Shown here: positions 28,497 through 37,483 of the stretch, one piece after another
Layout: every line of letters starts with the position of its first letter
Position numbering within the stretch: the first letter of the stretch is position 1
Translations under genes and position numbers: made by a program
Assembly: GCF_902522795.1 (NCBI RefSeq)
Contig: NZ_CABYWZ010000006.1
Coordinates: forward strand, 1-64,000
Direction of reading: 5' to 3'
Source of the DNA: an uncultured Prochlorococcus sp.
GTDB lineage: Bacteria; Cyanobacteriota; Cyanobacteriia; PCC-6307; Cyanobiaceae
DNA length: 64,000 bases
Notes under the pieces: model-generated
Databases searched by the model: none
What the model saw: only the letters and a program-made list of their open reading frames with translations
Told to the model about the DNA's origin: nothing

Positions 28497-29102
28497 ATGG
28501 CTATTAATAATTCAATATCTAAATATGACTGGCAGTTTCTTGCAACAGGATTTTTTTTAATTTCAGTTTATATTTTTACAGATTTAATTGGCGTCATTGA
28601 TAAAGAATATTTTTACTTTGTACCTAGATTAATTAGTGATCAACCCCATAGGATTTTCACATCAATTTTAATCCATGCAGATCTAAATCATTTATTAAGT
28701 AATCTTGGAGGAATAATCATTACTAGATATTTTTTGATGAAACTTGGAATCGAAAGCAGATTTTTTTATCTGAAATTTATTTTTATTTGTTCTTTTATTA
28801 ATTTCTTTATTATTTGGGTTTACGAAAAGATTTTATCGTACTTTCTTAATTTCTATCCCAAATATGCTGCTTTAGGATTTAGTGGAATAATTTATGCTTT
28901 ATTTGGATTCATACTATTAAGCTCTTTTTATGGAAAGAAATATTTTTTAGGTAAAAAAATCGGTTTTAAGTCCAATTATGAAGTTCAGAAAATGTCAAAA
29001 ACAATATGCTTTATAGGTTTGATTTTCTCCTTTTTGCCAGGGGTAAGTTTATTAGGTCATTTAAGTGGTTTTATTGCAGGGTGTTTTTTATTCTTGATCT
29101 AA
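28497..29102 (+). CDS. Rhomboid-family intramembrane serine protease
   Basis: This 201-residue polytopic membrane protein has the rhomboid signatures in order. HADLNHLLSNLGG near residues 61-73 is the HxxxN oxyanion element in the second helix, ALGFSGIIYALFGF near 124-137 carries the nucleophile Ser in GxSG, and GHLSGFIAGC near the C-terminus carries the catalytic His. About six helices are visible. Substrates are unknown. A full dyad is present, so an active enzyme is likely. Confidence 0.88.
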   Translation: MAINNSISKYDWQFLATGFFLISVYIFTDLIGVIDKEYFYFVPRLISDQPHRIFTSILIHADLNHLLSNLGGIIITRYFLMKLGIESRFFYLKFIFICSFINFFIIWVYEKILSYFLNFYPKYAALGFSGIIYALFGFILLSSFYGKKYFLGKKIGFKSNYEVQKMSKTICFIGLIFSFLPGVSLLGHLSGFIAGCFLFLI

Positions 29103-29168
29103 ATAAGATAATTCTTTATTGATCAAATTAATATAGATATTCACCCAGATATTCAACTTTTTTTAAAA

Positions 29169-29270
29169 TTATTTACTTTTAAACTGATCAATTTTGATAT
29201 CGAAAGTAACTACTATTCCAATACTTATAAGGAGTAGTCCAATCGCAATTTGGGGTGAAGGTAATACCAT
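29169..29270 (-). CDS. Possible one-helix membrane peptide (33 residues)
   Basis: On the minus strand ATG at 29270 opens 33 codons: MVLPSPQIAIGLLLISIGIV, then a short polar tail ending KSK. One hydrophobic helix with a small charged C-terminus resembles the many low-molecular-mass thylakoid proteins, but I cannot match it to a known Psb, Psa or Pet subunit. It is in an otherwise empty 261-base gap. Short length makes chance possible. Confidence 0.45.
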   Translation of the reverse strand: MVLPSPQIAIGLLLISIGIVVTFDIKIDQFKSK

Positions 29271-29363
29271 ATTAGAATTATTTACAGCAACTCTATCGAA
29301 TCTTTACCAGTTACTAAGAAAGATTGAGTAATATTAACTTTGAATAAAGTATCACCTTAAAAA

Positions 29364-29558
29364 ATGGCAAAAGTAGAAAATGATCTTGATATATATTATG
29401 CAGTTGGAAATGCAAATACTCAAAGACAAGAAAACGAACTTGCAGCAATTATGAAAAAACGTAATTCTGCAGGATGGAAGTTGATCTCAACAAGTAGCGC
29501 AATAGTAGATACTAAAAACCAGTTTTCAAATCTTTATCTATTTTGGGAAAAAAATTAG
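29364..29558 (+). CDS. Small conserved protein, DUF4177-like
   Basis: This 64-residue soluble protein contains NELAAIMKKRNSAGWKLIST, then SNLYLFWEKN. A helix with a Glu-Leu start, a GWKL turn and a strand ending in a Phe-Trp motif resembles DUF4177-type small proteins. Function is unknown. It stands alone between the rhomboid gene and the small RNA. Confidence 0.6.
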   Translation: MAKVENDLDIYYAVGNANTQRQENELAAIMKKRNSAGWKLISTSSAIVDTKNQFSNLYLFWEKN

Positions 29559-29772
29559 TAATTAATATTGTAGATACTTTATGTGTTTCCCCAGTAAGTT
29601 TTACAAATTAGAAACTCTTCGCACGTTAATCTCTTATAAGTAAATCCCCTTCTCTCTGAATTAGAGTGATTTTTCTTTATGTCCACAAATGGGAAACTGT
29701 CACATGTGACAGTTAAGTAACATTACATTCAGCGCTTCCACAAAATAGAATTTAATGGCATAGTTTATATAT
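29559..29772. other. Upstream region of the small RNA
   Basis: This stretch has no convincing open frame. It contains a perfect 20-bp palindrome at 29695-29714, and an AT-rich -10-like segment near 29761-29771 just before the small RNA. Confidence 0.5.
29695..29714. promoter_or_regulatory. Perfect 20-bp palindrome upstream of the small RNA
   Basis: AACTGTCACA and TGTGACAGTT form a gapless perfect inverted repeat. With no loop it cannot make a stable RNA hairpin of full length, so a binding site for a dimeric regulator is more likely. The core TCACATGTGA has the CRP half-sites in the reverse order to the CRP consensus, so a cyclic-AMP receptor site is not a good match, and it does not fit the NtcA GTAN8TAC pattern either. 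It lies about 60-80 bases upstream of the probable start of the Yfr2-like RNA. Confidence 0.55.
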
Positions 29773-29868
29773 GTGTGAAGGAGTGGATTTACTGAAGCAG
29801 TGGAAACAAGGAAACACTTGTTTTGGTAGAACCATAAAAGACCCAATTATCAGGGGTCTTTTTTTTTT
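29773..29868 (+). ncRNA. Yfr2/Cyano-1-type small RNA
   Basis: The sequence carries the family hallmark of two tandem GGAAACA elements (GTGGAAACAAGGAAACACT, near 29800-29818). It ends in an intrinsic terminator. Near the 5' end is GTGTGAAGGAGT (29773-29784), which except for one extra A is the complement of ACTCCTCACAC, the conserved core of the sRNA Yfr1. Published work on Prochlorococcus reports that Yfr1 and Yfr2-type RNAs can interact; that this copy does so is inference. The 5' end is set from a TAGTTT -10-like box at 29761-29766 and is uncertain by several bases. Confidence 0.75.
29838..29868 (+). terminator. Intrinsic terminator of the small RNA
   Basis: AAGACCC (29838-29844) pairs with GGGTCTT (29854-29860) across a 9-base AT-rich loop, followed by a run of T to 29868. 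This is a standard rho-independent terminator on the plus strand and fixes the 3' end of the Yfr2-like RNA. Confidence 0.85.
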
Positions 29869-29914
29869 GCAAATTCTTTGCTTCTAATTACTTTCATGTC
29901 GTTCCAAGGATTTC

Positions 29915-30043
29915 TTATAAAAAATTTGATATTTGATAAAATGAGTTACTTTCTAAATATTCCCTGTTTGTTTCTATAATTTCCCCTGTAGGAAAAGATG
30001 TTATTTGCCCTCTACGTTTTTGATAATCATCATTAATGTTCAT
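29915..30043 (-). CDS. Small hypothetical protein (42 residues)
   Basis: ATG at 30043 on the minus strand opens 42 codons: MNINDDYQKRRGQITSFP, then TGEIIETNREYLESNSFYQ. The polar, well-mixed composition looks like a coding sequence rather than AT-rich noise. It is head-to-head with the VTT-like gene, with five bases between the two ATGs. No family is recognised. Confidence 0.5.
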   Translation of the reverse strand: MNINDDYQKRRGQITSFPTGEIIETNREYLESNSFYQISNFL

Positions 30044-30048
30044 CTAAT

Positions 30049-30591
30049 ATGAATAAAAAAGATCTAAATTTTAAATCAGTAATTTTTAAAATATTTTTTA
30101 CCTATTTAGGGGTTTATTTTCTTGCTCTAATATTCAAGTATGCCTATGATCTTGAGTCCCTATTTAATAATATTCAATACAAATATTTGATTGCTTTAAA
30201 TATAGTTTCTATATTTTTAGGCCTTCCTTTATCAATTATTTTTGATTTTATCTTAATAAAGATTTATGGGTTGAAATATGTTTTATTCTTTTCTCCTGCT
30301 TTAACCATTTTAAGTGTAATTCAAGTTCTTATTCTGAGGAAAATTAAATTTAAATTTTCTAGAAATATATTATTTTTAAAAAACCCAGAAAAAAATAATC
30401 TTTATAAATTTTTTGACAATATTACTTTCAAATCTTTTTATATTTTAATCATAAGATCTTTCCCAATACTACCTCATGTTTTGGGTAGCTATATCATTGC
30501 CTCGTCAAAAATTAAAAAGAAAGTTATTCTATTAAACACATTTTTGGGATCATTTTTTTACTATGTTTTCCTTTATCTAATAATTAGGTAA
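30049..30591 (+). CDS. TVP38/VTT-domain-like membrane protein
   Basis: This 180-residue protein has about five hydrophobic segments. Near the C-terminus IRSFPILPHVLGSYIIASS, then NTFLGSFFYYVFLYL match the pattern of VTT (SNARE-associated, DedA-related) proteins, where an Arg-x-x-Pro and a Pro-rich turn precede a re-entrant loop. Members are lipid scramblases or transport-like proteins in other organisms; no specific role is known here. It is shorter than usual for the family. Confidence 0.65.
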   Translation: MNKKDLNFKSVIFKIFFTYLGVYFLALIFKYAYDLESLFNNIQYKYLIALNIVSIFLGLPLSIIFDFILIKIYGLKYVLFFSPALTILSVIQVLILRKIKFKFSRNILFLKNPEKNNLYKFFDNITFKSFYILIIRSFPILPHVLGSYIIASSKIKKKVILLNTFLGSFFYYVFLYLIIR

Positions 30592-30603
30592 TCTTTAGTG
30601 AAA

Positions 30604-30858
30604 TTATTTTTCCCAAAAGGGGTCTGTAGTTAAAGAAACCCTTAATGTAGATTCTTTATAATTTTTAATTTCACTGATACAAGCCCTCACTGTTTCACCA
30701 TTTACATCTATTTCACAGGCTCCACAACTTCCTGTGAGGCAGCCAGTAGGGATATCTAAACCTGCTTTTTCAGCAGAAGAAAACCAGTCATCACCATCTG
30801 AAACAAATGTTTCTTTATCGTTTGGCCATATTACTTTTATATTTTTTTTCTCTTTCAA
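30604..30858 (-). CDS. [2Fe-2S] plant-type ferredoxin-like protein
   Basis: This 84-residue protein has the cluster-binding pattern CLTGSCGACEIDVNG, that is Cys-x4-Cys-x2-Cys, with the fourth Cys in ETVRACISEI about 13 residues on. This is the adrenodoxin and plant-type fold. The sequence FVSDGDDWFSSAEKAG precedes it. The start overlaps the cobQ stop by four bases (ATGA), so it is probably translated together with cobQ. The electron-transfer partner is unknown. Confidence 0.9.
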   Translation of the reverse strand: MKEKKNIKVIWPNDKETFVSDGDDWFSSAEKAGLDIPTGCLTGSCGACEIDVNGETVRACISEIKNYKESTLRVSLTTDPFWEK

Positions 30859-32384
30859 CTTAAAAATGATTTGAGATTTAAATGTTTGTGGAATTCATTC
30901 GCAAGATTATCAATAATGGATTGTCTCTTCTCTTTATAAGATATTGACTTTTTATTTAATATTGGTAGATTTTTACTCTTCCTTATTAAATTAATATATT
31001 GTGCTCTCCAACTGTCATTTTCAAAGATCCCATGAATGTAAGTTCCTGCAATAGTTCCTCCTTTATTATTTTCTTTGTACCAACCAAGATCTGAATCTTC
31101 AAAAATAGGATTAATCTTTAATGAACTTTGGATTTCATCTAATACAGTTTGACCATTATGAATTTCAAATCCATTAATTTCTGATTGGCACGGCCATATA
31201 GATTTAGAGTTAATTTGACGTGTTAATTTTTTTTTAAAGAAAGTCGTTTTTAATGGTAGTAATCCAATACCTTTAATTTTTTGTTCAGAATAATTTTTGG
31301 ACCCCTCTTTGAAATGCGGATCTTCAAGTGTAGTTCCTAACATTTGTAAACCTCCACATATTCCAATAATATTTCCTTCGCTTTTTGAATAGTCCCTTAT
31401 GTCTTGAGATAAGCCAGAATTTTCAAGAAATATTTGATCTTTAATCGTTTGTTTGCTGCCCGGCAGAATAATGAAGTCATACTTACTTAGGTTTTGTGAT
31501 TTTCTAATCCATTCCATTAAAATTGTTTCTTCATTTTCTAGGGGATCAAAATCCGAGAAGTTACTAATAGATGGTAATTTTATAATTCCAACTTTGATTT
31601 CAGGATTTTTAGAAAGTGATTTTTTTTCTATTAAATCTAAAGAATCCTCTGGAGGAAATGAATCATTTAACCAAGGAATAATTCCAATAACAGGGATTTG
31701 AGTTTTATTCTCTATCCATTTTTTTCCATTTTCAAATAATGAAAGGTCTCCTCTGAATCTATTTATAATAATTCCCTTAATAAGTTTCTTTTCTTCAGGC
31801 TTCATTAATTCAAGAGTACCAATTATTTGTGCAAATACACCTCCCCTTTCAATATCAGTAACTAATATGCAATTTGCATTTAAATATTTTGCAATTCTTA
31901 AATTAGTAAGGTCTCTATGAATTAAATTCATTTCTACTGGACTGCCAGCCCCTTCGATAATTAAGCGGCAATTCGGATTCCTTTCGTAAATAGAATTTAA
32001 ACTTTTTTTAATTACTTTCCAGCCTGGAATAAACCAATCTTTATAGTAATTTTGTGCGGTTGTGGTGCCTATGCTTTTGCCAAGGTGAATCACCTCGCTT
32101 ACTGAGTTTCCTTGTGGTTTTAATAAAATGGGATTCATCTCTGCAGAGGGATTAATACCACAAGCAAAAGCTTGAAGTGCTTGTGAATATGCCATCTCTC
32201 CACCTTCCCAATCAACCCAAGCGTTGTTACTCATATTTTGTCCTTTAAAAGGTATTGGTTCTTCTCCTAAATTTTTAAGAATCCTGCAAATAGCAGTAAC
32301 CGTTAACGATTTCCCTGCTCCACTGGAAGTACCTAAGACCATTATTGGTTGCCTTATTTCATGTAATTTTGCTTCTAACTCCAT
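30855..32384 (-). CDS. cobQ: Cobyric acid synthase
   Basis: CobQ amidates side chains b, d, e and g of adenosyl-cobyrinic a,c-diamide in cobalamin-type synthesis. The 509-residue protein has the N-terminal ATPase domain (VLGTSSGAGKSLTVTAICR, near residues 16-34, with FKGQNMSNNAWV near 49-60) and a C-terminal class I glutaminase domain (GNIIGICGGLQMLG with the nucleophile Cys, and a conserved His in TYIHGIFEN). Prochlorococcus makes pseudocobalamin, so the product feeds that pathway. It is divergent from maf. Confidence 0.95.
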   Translation of the reverse strand: MELEAKLHEIRQPIMVLGTSSGAGKSLTVTAICRILKNLGEEPIPFKGQNMSNNAWVDWEGGEMAYSQALQAFACGINPSAEMNPILLKPQGNSVSEVIHLGKSIGTTTAQNYYKDWFIPGWKVIKKSLNSIYERNPNCRLIIEGAGSPVEMNLIHRDLTNLRIAKYLNANCILVTDIERGGVFAQIIGTLELMKPEEKKLIKGIIINRFRGDLSLFENGKKWIENKTQIPVIGIIPWLNDSFPPEDSLDLIEKKSLSKNPEIKVGIIKLPSISNFSDFDPLENEETILMEWIRKSQNLSKYDFIILPGSKQTIKDQIFLENSGLSQDIRDYSKSEGNIIGICGGLQMLGTTLEDPHFKEGSKNYSEQKIKGIGLLPLKTTFFKKKLTRQINSKSIWPCQSEINGFEIHNGQTVLDEIQSSLKINPIFEDSDLGWYKENNKGGTIAGTYIHGIFENDSWRAQYINLIRKSKNLPILNKKSISYKEKRQSIIDNLANEFHKHLNLKSFLS

Positions 32385-32450
32385 TAGTAATTTATATTAA
32401 TTTTAAAATTTATTAATTATTAAATTGAATTATAATTTGGTAAAAAATTT

Positions 32451-33062
32451 GTGTTAATTCTAGCCTCTGCTTCTCAATCTAGAAAGAAATTACTAGAAAA
32501 TTGTCAAATCGAATTTATCCAAATAGCAAGTAAATTTGATGAAACTACTATTCAAGAAAAGAATATATTTAATTTAGCTTTGGAATTATCTTTTCAAAAG
32601 GCTAATAGTTTATCTGAAAATATCCAAAACTTATCATTGCCCGAAGAATTTAATTATGGAACTATGGAAATACTTGGGTGCGATTCAATTTTTGAATTTA
32701 AAGGAGAAGCTTATGGAAAACCATCTAATAAAGAGGAGGCATTTATTAGATGGAAAAAAATGTCTGGAGAATTTGGATTTTTACATACTGGTCATACTCT
32801 AATAATTGGGAATTTTGATTCAACTTCCAATATTTTTAAAATCACTGAAATAATAAAAAAAACAGTAAGTTCAAGAGTTTATTTTTCTAATTTGGAGGAT
32901 TGGGAAATCAAGAGTTATGTAGATACAAATGAACCTTTATATTGCGCAGGAGGATTTGCCTTGGAAGGTATTGGTGGTAAATATATAAAAAAAATAGAGG
33001 GTTGTTTTAGTAATGTAATGGGTTTAAGTTTGCCATGGCTCAGAGAAAATTTATATAGATAA
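32451..33062 (+). CDS. Maf-family nucleotide pyrophosphatase
   Basis: Maf proteins hydrolyse non-canonical or canonical nucleoside triphosphates to monophosphates. The 203-residue protein starts at GTG and reads [17 protein letters not shown], the family opening with the SxSxxR segment. [16 protein letters not shown] carries the acidic residue and Lys, and [13 protein letters not shown] the later block. The C-terminal [12 protein letters not shown] is also typical. A bidirectional terminator separates it from convergent psbC. Confidence 0.9.
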   Translation: MLILASASQSRKKLLENCQIEFIQIASKFDETTIQEKNIFNLALELSFQKANSLSENIQNLSLPEEFNYGTMEILGCDSIFEFKGEAYGKPSNKEEAFIRWKKMSGEFGFLHTGHTLIIGNFDSTSNIFKITEIIKKTVSSRVYFSNLEDWEIKSYVDTNEPLYCAGGFALEGIGGKYIKKIEGCFSNVMGLSLPWLRENLYR

Positions 33063-33082
33063 TAAAATTGAGCAAAAAAAAA

Positions 33083-33107
33083 CCCTATCTAAAGATAGGG
33101 CTTTTTT
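33083..33107. terminator. Bidirectional intrinsic terminator between maf and psbC
   Basis: CCCTATC (33083-33089) and GATAGGG (33094-33100) form a 7-bp stem with a 4-base loop. It is preceded by a long A tract and followed by C and a T6 tract, so it can end transcription from both sides. It serves the rightward maf gene and the leftward psbD-psbC transcript. Confidence 0.85.
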
Positions 33108-33123
33108 AAAGATGAAATAGAAA

Positions 33124-34506
33124 TTAATCTAGATCAGGCATTTCTAGAGCTGGTTCACTCTTTCTGTCGATTCCTTTCTCGAAACCAGCAGCGGCAGCTC
33201 TAGCACGTCCAGCATGCCAAAGATGACCGATAAATGTAAACCATCCTAGGAAGAATTGAGCTGCAGCTAACCATTGTCTTAAGTTAACGAAGTTAACAGC
33301 ATTTGGCTCTGTAATGATTCCACCAACAGAGTTGATAGAAGCGTTAGGAGCATGAGTCATATATTCAGCTGCTCTTCTTACCTGCCAAGGCTGAATATCA
33401 TTTTGAATTTTCTCAAGGCTCAATCCATTAGGACCTCTTAAAGGCTCTAACCATGGACCTCTGAAATCCCAAAATCTCATTGTTTCACCACCAAATATAA
33501 TTTCACCAGTAGGAGATCTCATGAGATACTTACCTAGACCTGTTGGTCCCATTGTTGAACCTACGTTAGCTCCAATTCTTTGGTCTCTCACAAGGAAAGT
33601 AAAGCTTTGAGCCTGTGAAGCTTCAGCATTTGTTGGGCCATAAAATTCTGAAGGGTAAGCAGTATTGTTAAACCAAATGAATGTTGAAGCAATGAAACTT
33701 GCTACACAAATTCCACCAAGAGCATAACTTAAAAGTCCTTCACCATTCCAGATGAATGCTCTTCTTGCCCATCCAAAGGGTTTAGTGAAGATATGGAATA
33801 TTCCTCCAATAATTGCAGTAATACCCACGTAAACGTGTCCACCAACAATATCTTCAATGGAGTTGACTCCGATTATTGAACCAGCTCCTCCCCATGGAGA
33901 TCTAAATAGATAACCAAGAATAACTCTCGGATCTAAAGTTGGATTAACAAGTCTGACTTCACCACCACCAGGTGCCCATGTGTCATATGCACCGCCAATA
34001 AAACACCAGTTAACAGACCATGCTAATGCACCTACACCCAATACAATCAAATGATATCCAAGAATATTTGTCATCTGATTTTTATCTCTCCAGTCGGTAG
34101 AGAAAAATGGAAAATCTTCTTCAAGTTTTTCTGGGCCTGCTAATGAGTGGTAAATACCACCAAAACCAAGAACAGCAGAAGCTATCAAATGAACCACGCC
34201 TGCTTGGAAGAAAGGCATGATATCAGTAACTTCACCACCTGGGCCAATCCCGTAGCCAAACATTGCAACGTGTGGCATACAGATTAAACCTTGCTCCCAC
34301 ATTGGTTTATCAAAAGTGAAATGATTAACCTCAAAGAGCATCATTGCTCCCGCCCAAAAGACTATGAGTCCAGAGTGAGCAATGTGAGCTCCTAATAAAC
34401 GTCCAGATAAATTGATTAATCTAGCATTACCTACATACCAGGCATAACCAGTTTCCTCAATACTTTGGTTTGGAGCTCTTAATAGATTATTAAAGGGCGT
34501 TTCCAC
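33124..34506 (-). CDS. psbC: Photosystem II CP43 chlorophyll apoprotein
   Basis: CP43 is an inner antenna of photosystem II, with six membrane helices and a large lumenal loop. The 460-residue product from GTG at 34506 starts [10 protein letters not shown]. The lumenal loop has GPTGPTG-type residues and [20 protein letters not shown], whose Glu and Arg contact the oxygen-evolving cluster. I chose this GTG because a perfect AGGAGG lies nine bases upstream inside psbD and psbC commonly starts this way; a TTG nine codons upstream also opens the frame. It overlaps psbD by 17 bases. Confidence 0.98.
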   Translation of the reverse strand: METPFNNLLRAPNQSIEETGYAWYVGNARLINLSGRLLGAHIAHSGLIVFWAGAMMLFEVNHFTFDKPMWEQGLICMPHVAMFGYGIGPGGEVTDIMPFFQAGVVHLIASAVLGFGGIYHSLAGPEKLEEDFPFFSTDWRDKNQMTNILGYHLIVLGVGALAWSVNWCFIGGAYDTWAPGGGEVRLVNPTLDPRVILGYLFRSPWGGAGSIIGVNSIEDIVGGHVYVGITAIIGGIFHIFTKPFGWARRAFIWNGEGLLSYALGGICVASFIASTFIWFNNTAYPSEFYGPTNAEASQAQSFTFLVRDQRIGANVGSTMGPTGLGKYLMRSPTGEIIFGGETMRFWDFRGPWLEPLRGPNGLSLEKIQNDIQPWQVRRAAEYMTHAPNASINSVGGIITEPNAVNFVNLRQWLAAAQFFLGWFTFIGHLWHAGRARAAAAGFEKGIDRKSEPALEMPDLD

Positions 34507-35566
34507 GTGGAAGAACCTCCTCAGGGAATACAAAGTTTTCGTGTGGTTGATCCACAGAAGACATCCATGCTCGCATACCTTCGTTCAAAAGTATATTTTT
34601 TGTATAGAAAGTTTCAAATTCTGGATCTTCTGCTGCACGGATTTCTTGGCTTACGAAATCATAAGCTCTTAAGTTTAGTGCTAAGCCTACAATACCAATT
34701 GAAGATGTCCACATACCCATAACAGGTACAAATAGCATCAAGAAATGTAAGAAACGCTTGTTTGAGAAAGCAATACCGAAGATTTGACTCCAGAATCTAT
34801 TCGCTGTAATCATTGAATAAGTTTCTTCTTCTTGAGTTGGGTCAAAAGCTCTAAATGTTGAACTTTGAACCTTACCATCTGTGTAAATACTTGTATCTTC
34901 ATACAAAGTGTTTTGAACTGTAGCTCCATGAATAGCGCAAAGTAGAGCACCACCAAGAATTCCAGCAACACCCATCATGTGGAATGGATTTAAAGTAATA
35001 TTGTGAAAACCTTGAATGAACAGAATATAACGGAAGATTGCTGCAACACCGAATGAAGGTGCGAAGAACCAACTATGCTGTCCTAAAGGATAAATAAGGA
35101 AAATACTTGTAAATACTGCAATTACTGCTGAAAATGCTAAAGCATTGTAAGGTCTAATTCCAACAAGGCCAGCAATTTCAAACTGACGAAGCATAAAACC
35201 AATTAGGCCAAATACTCCATGTAATGCAACGAAGTTCCAAAGACCACCAAGCTGTAGCCATCTTACGAAACTACCTTGGGCTTCAGGACCCCATAAAAAT
35301 AGAAGACTGTGTCCCATGGCATCACCAGGGGTACTTACAGCTGCTGTTAAAAAGTTACAACCTTCAAGGTATGAGCTTGCAACTCCATGTGTGTACCAAG
35401 AGGTAACAAATGTTGTTCCGACGAACCAACCACCTATAGCAAGATATGCACAAGGAAGTAGAAGTAGTCCGGACCAACCAATAAATACAAAGCGGTCGCG
35501 CTTCAACCAATCATCGAGGACATCAAACCATCCTCTTTGTGGGGCGCTACCAACTGCGATCGTCAT
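34490..35566 (-). CDS. psbD: Photosystem II D2 reaction-centre protein
   Basis: D2 pairs with D1 to hold the photosystem II pigments, quinone QA and part of the electron chain. The 358-residue protein starts [20 protein letters not shown]. Visible hallmarks include [18 protein letters not shown] with chlorophyll and pheophytin contacts, [20 protein letters not shown] with the iron- and QA-site His, and the C-terminal [12 protein letters not shown]. psbC follows in an overlapping frame. The 182-base upstream spacer holds the promoter. Confidence 0.99.
   Translation of the reverse strand: MTIAVGSAPQRGWFDVLDDWLKRDRFVFIGWSGLLLLPCAYLAIGGWFVGTTFVTSWYTHGVASSYLEGCNFLTAAVSTPGDAMGHSLLFLWGPEAQGSFVRWLQLGGLWNFVALHGVFGLIGFMLRQFEIAGLVGIRPYNALAFSAVIAVFTSIFLIYPLGQHSWFFAPSFGVAAIFRYILFIQGFHNITLNPFHMMGVAGILGGALLCAIHGATVQNTLYEDTSIYTDGKVQSSTFRAFDPTQEEETYSMITANRFWSQIFGIAFSNKRFLHFLMLFVPVMGMWTSSIGIVGLALNLRAYDFVSQEIRAAEDPEFETFYTKNILLNEGMRAWMSSVDQPHENFVFPEEVLPRGNAL
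34504..34521 (-). promoter_or_regulatory. Shine-Dalgarno and GTG start of psbC inside psbD
   Basis: AGGAGG (minus strand, 34521-34516) precedes GTG (34506-34504) by nine bases, all within the last codons of psbD. It decides the psbC start over the upstream TTG. Few genes in this window have such a strong ribosome-binding site. Confidence 0.8.
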
Positions 35567-35748
35567 GAGAAATCGTTTTTAGCTTCGGGATACGCAGTGA
35601 CTGTAACAAAGATTGAGAGTAATGTGGGGAAATATTTGTATATCTGAAATGCCTTGTAAAGCTTTCCTGACTTTTTTATTAAAAATTAGGTAAGAATACT
35701 CCCTTAGTTTGTTAAATTATCTGAATTAGGCTCTAAAAAAAGATAAAA

Positions 35749-36306
35749 ATGAATTCAGACCTCACGTCATTCGATAAAATCGAACAAAAAATTGGTGGAT
35801 CAAGAAAAATTTCAAATTATATTATTGGAGGAATGTTGACTATAGGAGGTATTGGTTTTCTTTTGGCCTCTATATCTAGCTACACAGGAAGGGATTTATT
35901 ACCTTTAGGAAATCCTTCAACTTTGTTGTTTATCCCTCAAGGAATAATAATGGGAGCATACGGAGTAATAGCTAATTTATTAAATTTTTACTTGTGGTAT
36001 TTGGTTTACATAAACTTTGGTTCAGGAAGTAATTATTTTGATAAATCCTCAAAATCTGTAGAAATAAAAAGAAAGGGATTATTTAAAGATGTTGAAGTTA
36101 AATTAAATTTTGATGAAATTAAATCTGTTAAGTTGGATATAAGTGAGGGATTTAATCCTAGAAGAAGAATTGCTCTAGTATTAAAAGGTAGAAAAAAACC
36201 TCTCCCTTTAAGCGGTGCAGGTGAACTAAAACCATTGCTTCAAGTTGAAGAAGAAGGAGCTCGTCTAGCTAAATTTTTAGACGTTAATTTGGAGGGCCTA
36301 AAATAA
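35749..36306 (+). CDS. ycf4: Photosystem I assembly protein Ycf4
   Basis: Ycf4 helps assemble the photosystem I complex on thylakoids. The 185-residue protein has two membrane helices at about 25-45 and 60-95 (ISNYIIGGMLTIGGIGFLLA, then FIPQGIIMGAYGVIANLLNF), followed by a soluble C-terminal part with EGFNPRRRIALVLKGRKKPL. It is divergent from psbD. Its stop overlaps what appears to be the AUA start of the next gene. Confidence 0.96.
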   Translation: MNSDLTSFDKIEQKIGGSRKISNYIIGGMLTIGGIGFLLASISSYTGRDLLPLGNPSTLLFIPQGIIMGAYGVIANLLNFYLWYLVYINFGSGSNYFDKSSKSVEIKRKGLFKDVEVKLNFDEIKSVKLDISEGFNPRRRIALVLKGRKKPLPLSGAGELKPLLQVEEEGARLAKFLDVNLEGLK

Positions 36307-36959
36307 AAAAAAAATATTATTTAAAAACATTATCTTTTATACAGGTTTTGTTTTTGGTTCAAGCTTGTAGTTATAAAAGTAAGATTGATCCAAATTATTA
36401 CTGCCAAAAACTTAAATTTAGTTGTATTAAGAGTAATAAAGTAGTCAATTTTAAAACTTCAAAAGGTGATTTTGTGGTAAAATTATTTGGTAAAGATAAC
36501 CCAGTAACAGTATCAAATTTTCTGGAAAACATAGAAAATAATATTTATGTAAATCAAAAATTTTATAAAATAATAAACTATCCCCAAATAAGATTTATAC
36601 ATGGCGGCGTTAATCCAGAAAATAAATCTTATAAAGAACGAATACAAAACCTGAATAAGACAAGTCCAACAATACCTTTAGAAATAAAATTCATAGAAGA
36701 AGTAAAACCGAGATATAACTATCAAATAAAAAATCCTAGTGAAACAGTAAATTTAGTTAATACTTTTGAGAGTGGATCAATCGCTATGGTTAAAAGCGGT
36801 AAGGATAAGTCTTCATCTACTGAATTTTTTTTTGTAACGACTAAGATCCCAGAACTTGATGGAAGATATTCGATTTTTGGAAAGATTATTAAAGGGTTAG
36901 ACGTACTCGAAAAAATCAATAAAGAAGACTACATTAAGGAAGTCCAGATTTCTAATTAA
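36303..36959 (+). CDS. Cyclophilin-type peptidyl-prolyl isomerase, probable lipoprotein with AUA start
   Basis: The cyclophilin core is clear: [38 protein letters not shown], then the active-site-like region around [10 protein letters not shown] and [20 protein letters not shown] with [10 protein letters not shown]. The first usable TTG (36348) would leave a chopped signal peptide, [11 protein letters not shown]. Reading the same frame upstream gives [22 protein letters not shown], a complete lipoprotein-type signal. It begins at ATA overlapping the ycf4 stop as ATAA, with GGAGGG seven bases before. I therefore place the start at 36303, as an ATG changed to ATA. The enzyme would act in the periplasm or lumen. 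Confidence 0.8.
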   Translation: MKKKYYLKTLSFIQVLFLVQACSYKSKIDPNYYCQKLKFSCIKSNKVVNFKTSKGDFVVKLFGKDNPVTVSNFLENIENNIYVNQKFYKIINYPQIRFIHGGVNPENKSYKERIQNLNKTSPTIPLEIKFIEEVKPRYNYQIKNPSETVNLVNTFESGSIAMVKSGKDKSSSTEFFFVTTKIPELDGRYSIFGKIIKGLDVLEKINKEDYIKEVQISN

Positions 36960-37480
36960 ATTTCTAGAGAATATTTATTTATTTTTAACATTTCTGTATT
37001 AACTCCTGAAGAGCGTTTAAGAGCTACCTTACCAGTCCTCGCTATTTCAAGTATGCCGTATGGCTCGAGTAATTTCTCTAGAGCAACTAACTTCCCAGGA
37101 TCTCCAACCACCTCGAGAGTTAAGGCCATATCTGATACGTCAACAACTTTTGCACGGAAGATCTGCACTATATCAAGGATATTACTCCTAGTATCTTCTT
37201 TCGATGAAACTTTTAGTAACATCAATTCCCTTTCAACAGCTGCGAGATTAGTAAAATCTACGACTCCCAGAACATTAAATAACTTATTAAGTTGCTTAGT
37301 CATTTGTTGAAGAGTTTCATCATCACCTTCTACTACCATTGTTAACCTTGAAATCCCTTTAGATTCTGCAGGTCCTACTGCAAGGCTATCTATGTTGAAT
37401 CCCCTTCTGGCGAAGAGACCTGAGATTCTACTCAAGGCTCCCGATTCATCTTCTACAAGAACTGATAATGTATGTTTCAT
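36956..37480 (-). CDS. ilvH: Acetolactate synthase small (regulatory) subunit
   Basis: IlvH binds valine and regulates the catalytic subunit in branched-chain amino acid synthesis. The 174-residue protein begins with an ACT domain, [20 protein letters not shown], then [19 protein letters not shown], and the C-terminal domain includes [19 protein letters not shown]. The stop overlaps the end of the convergent cyclophilin gene by four bases. The catalytic subunit gene is elsewhere. Confidence 0.96.
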   Translation of the reverse strand: MKHTLSVLVEDESGALSRISGLFARRGFNIDSLAVGPAESKGISRLTMVVEGDDETLQQMTKQLNKLFNVLGVVDFTNLAAVERELMLLKVSSKEDTRSNILDIVQIFRAKVVDVSDMALTLEVVGDPGKLVALEKLLEPYGILEIARTGKVALKRSSGVNTEMLKINKYSLEI

Positions 37481-37483
37481 ATT

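Noticed and set aside
34507-34533. A TTG start for psbC
   Set aside because: The GTG nine codons downstream has a perfect AGGAGG and fits the known psbC start.
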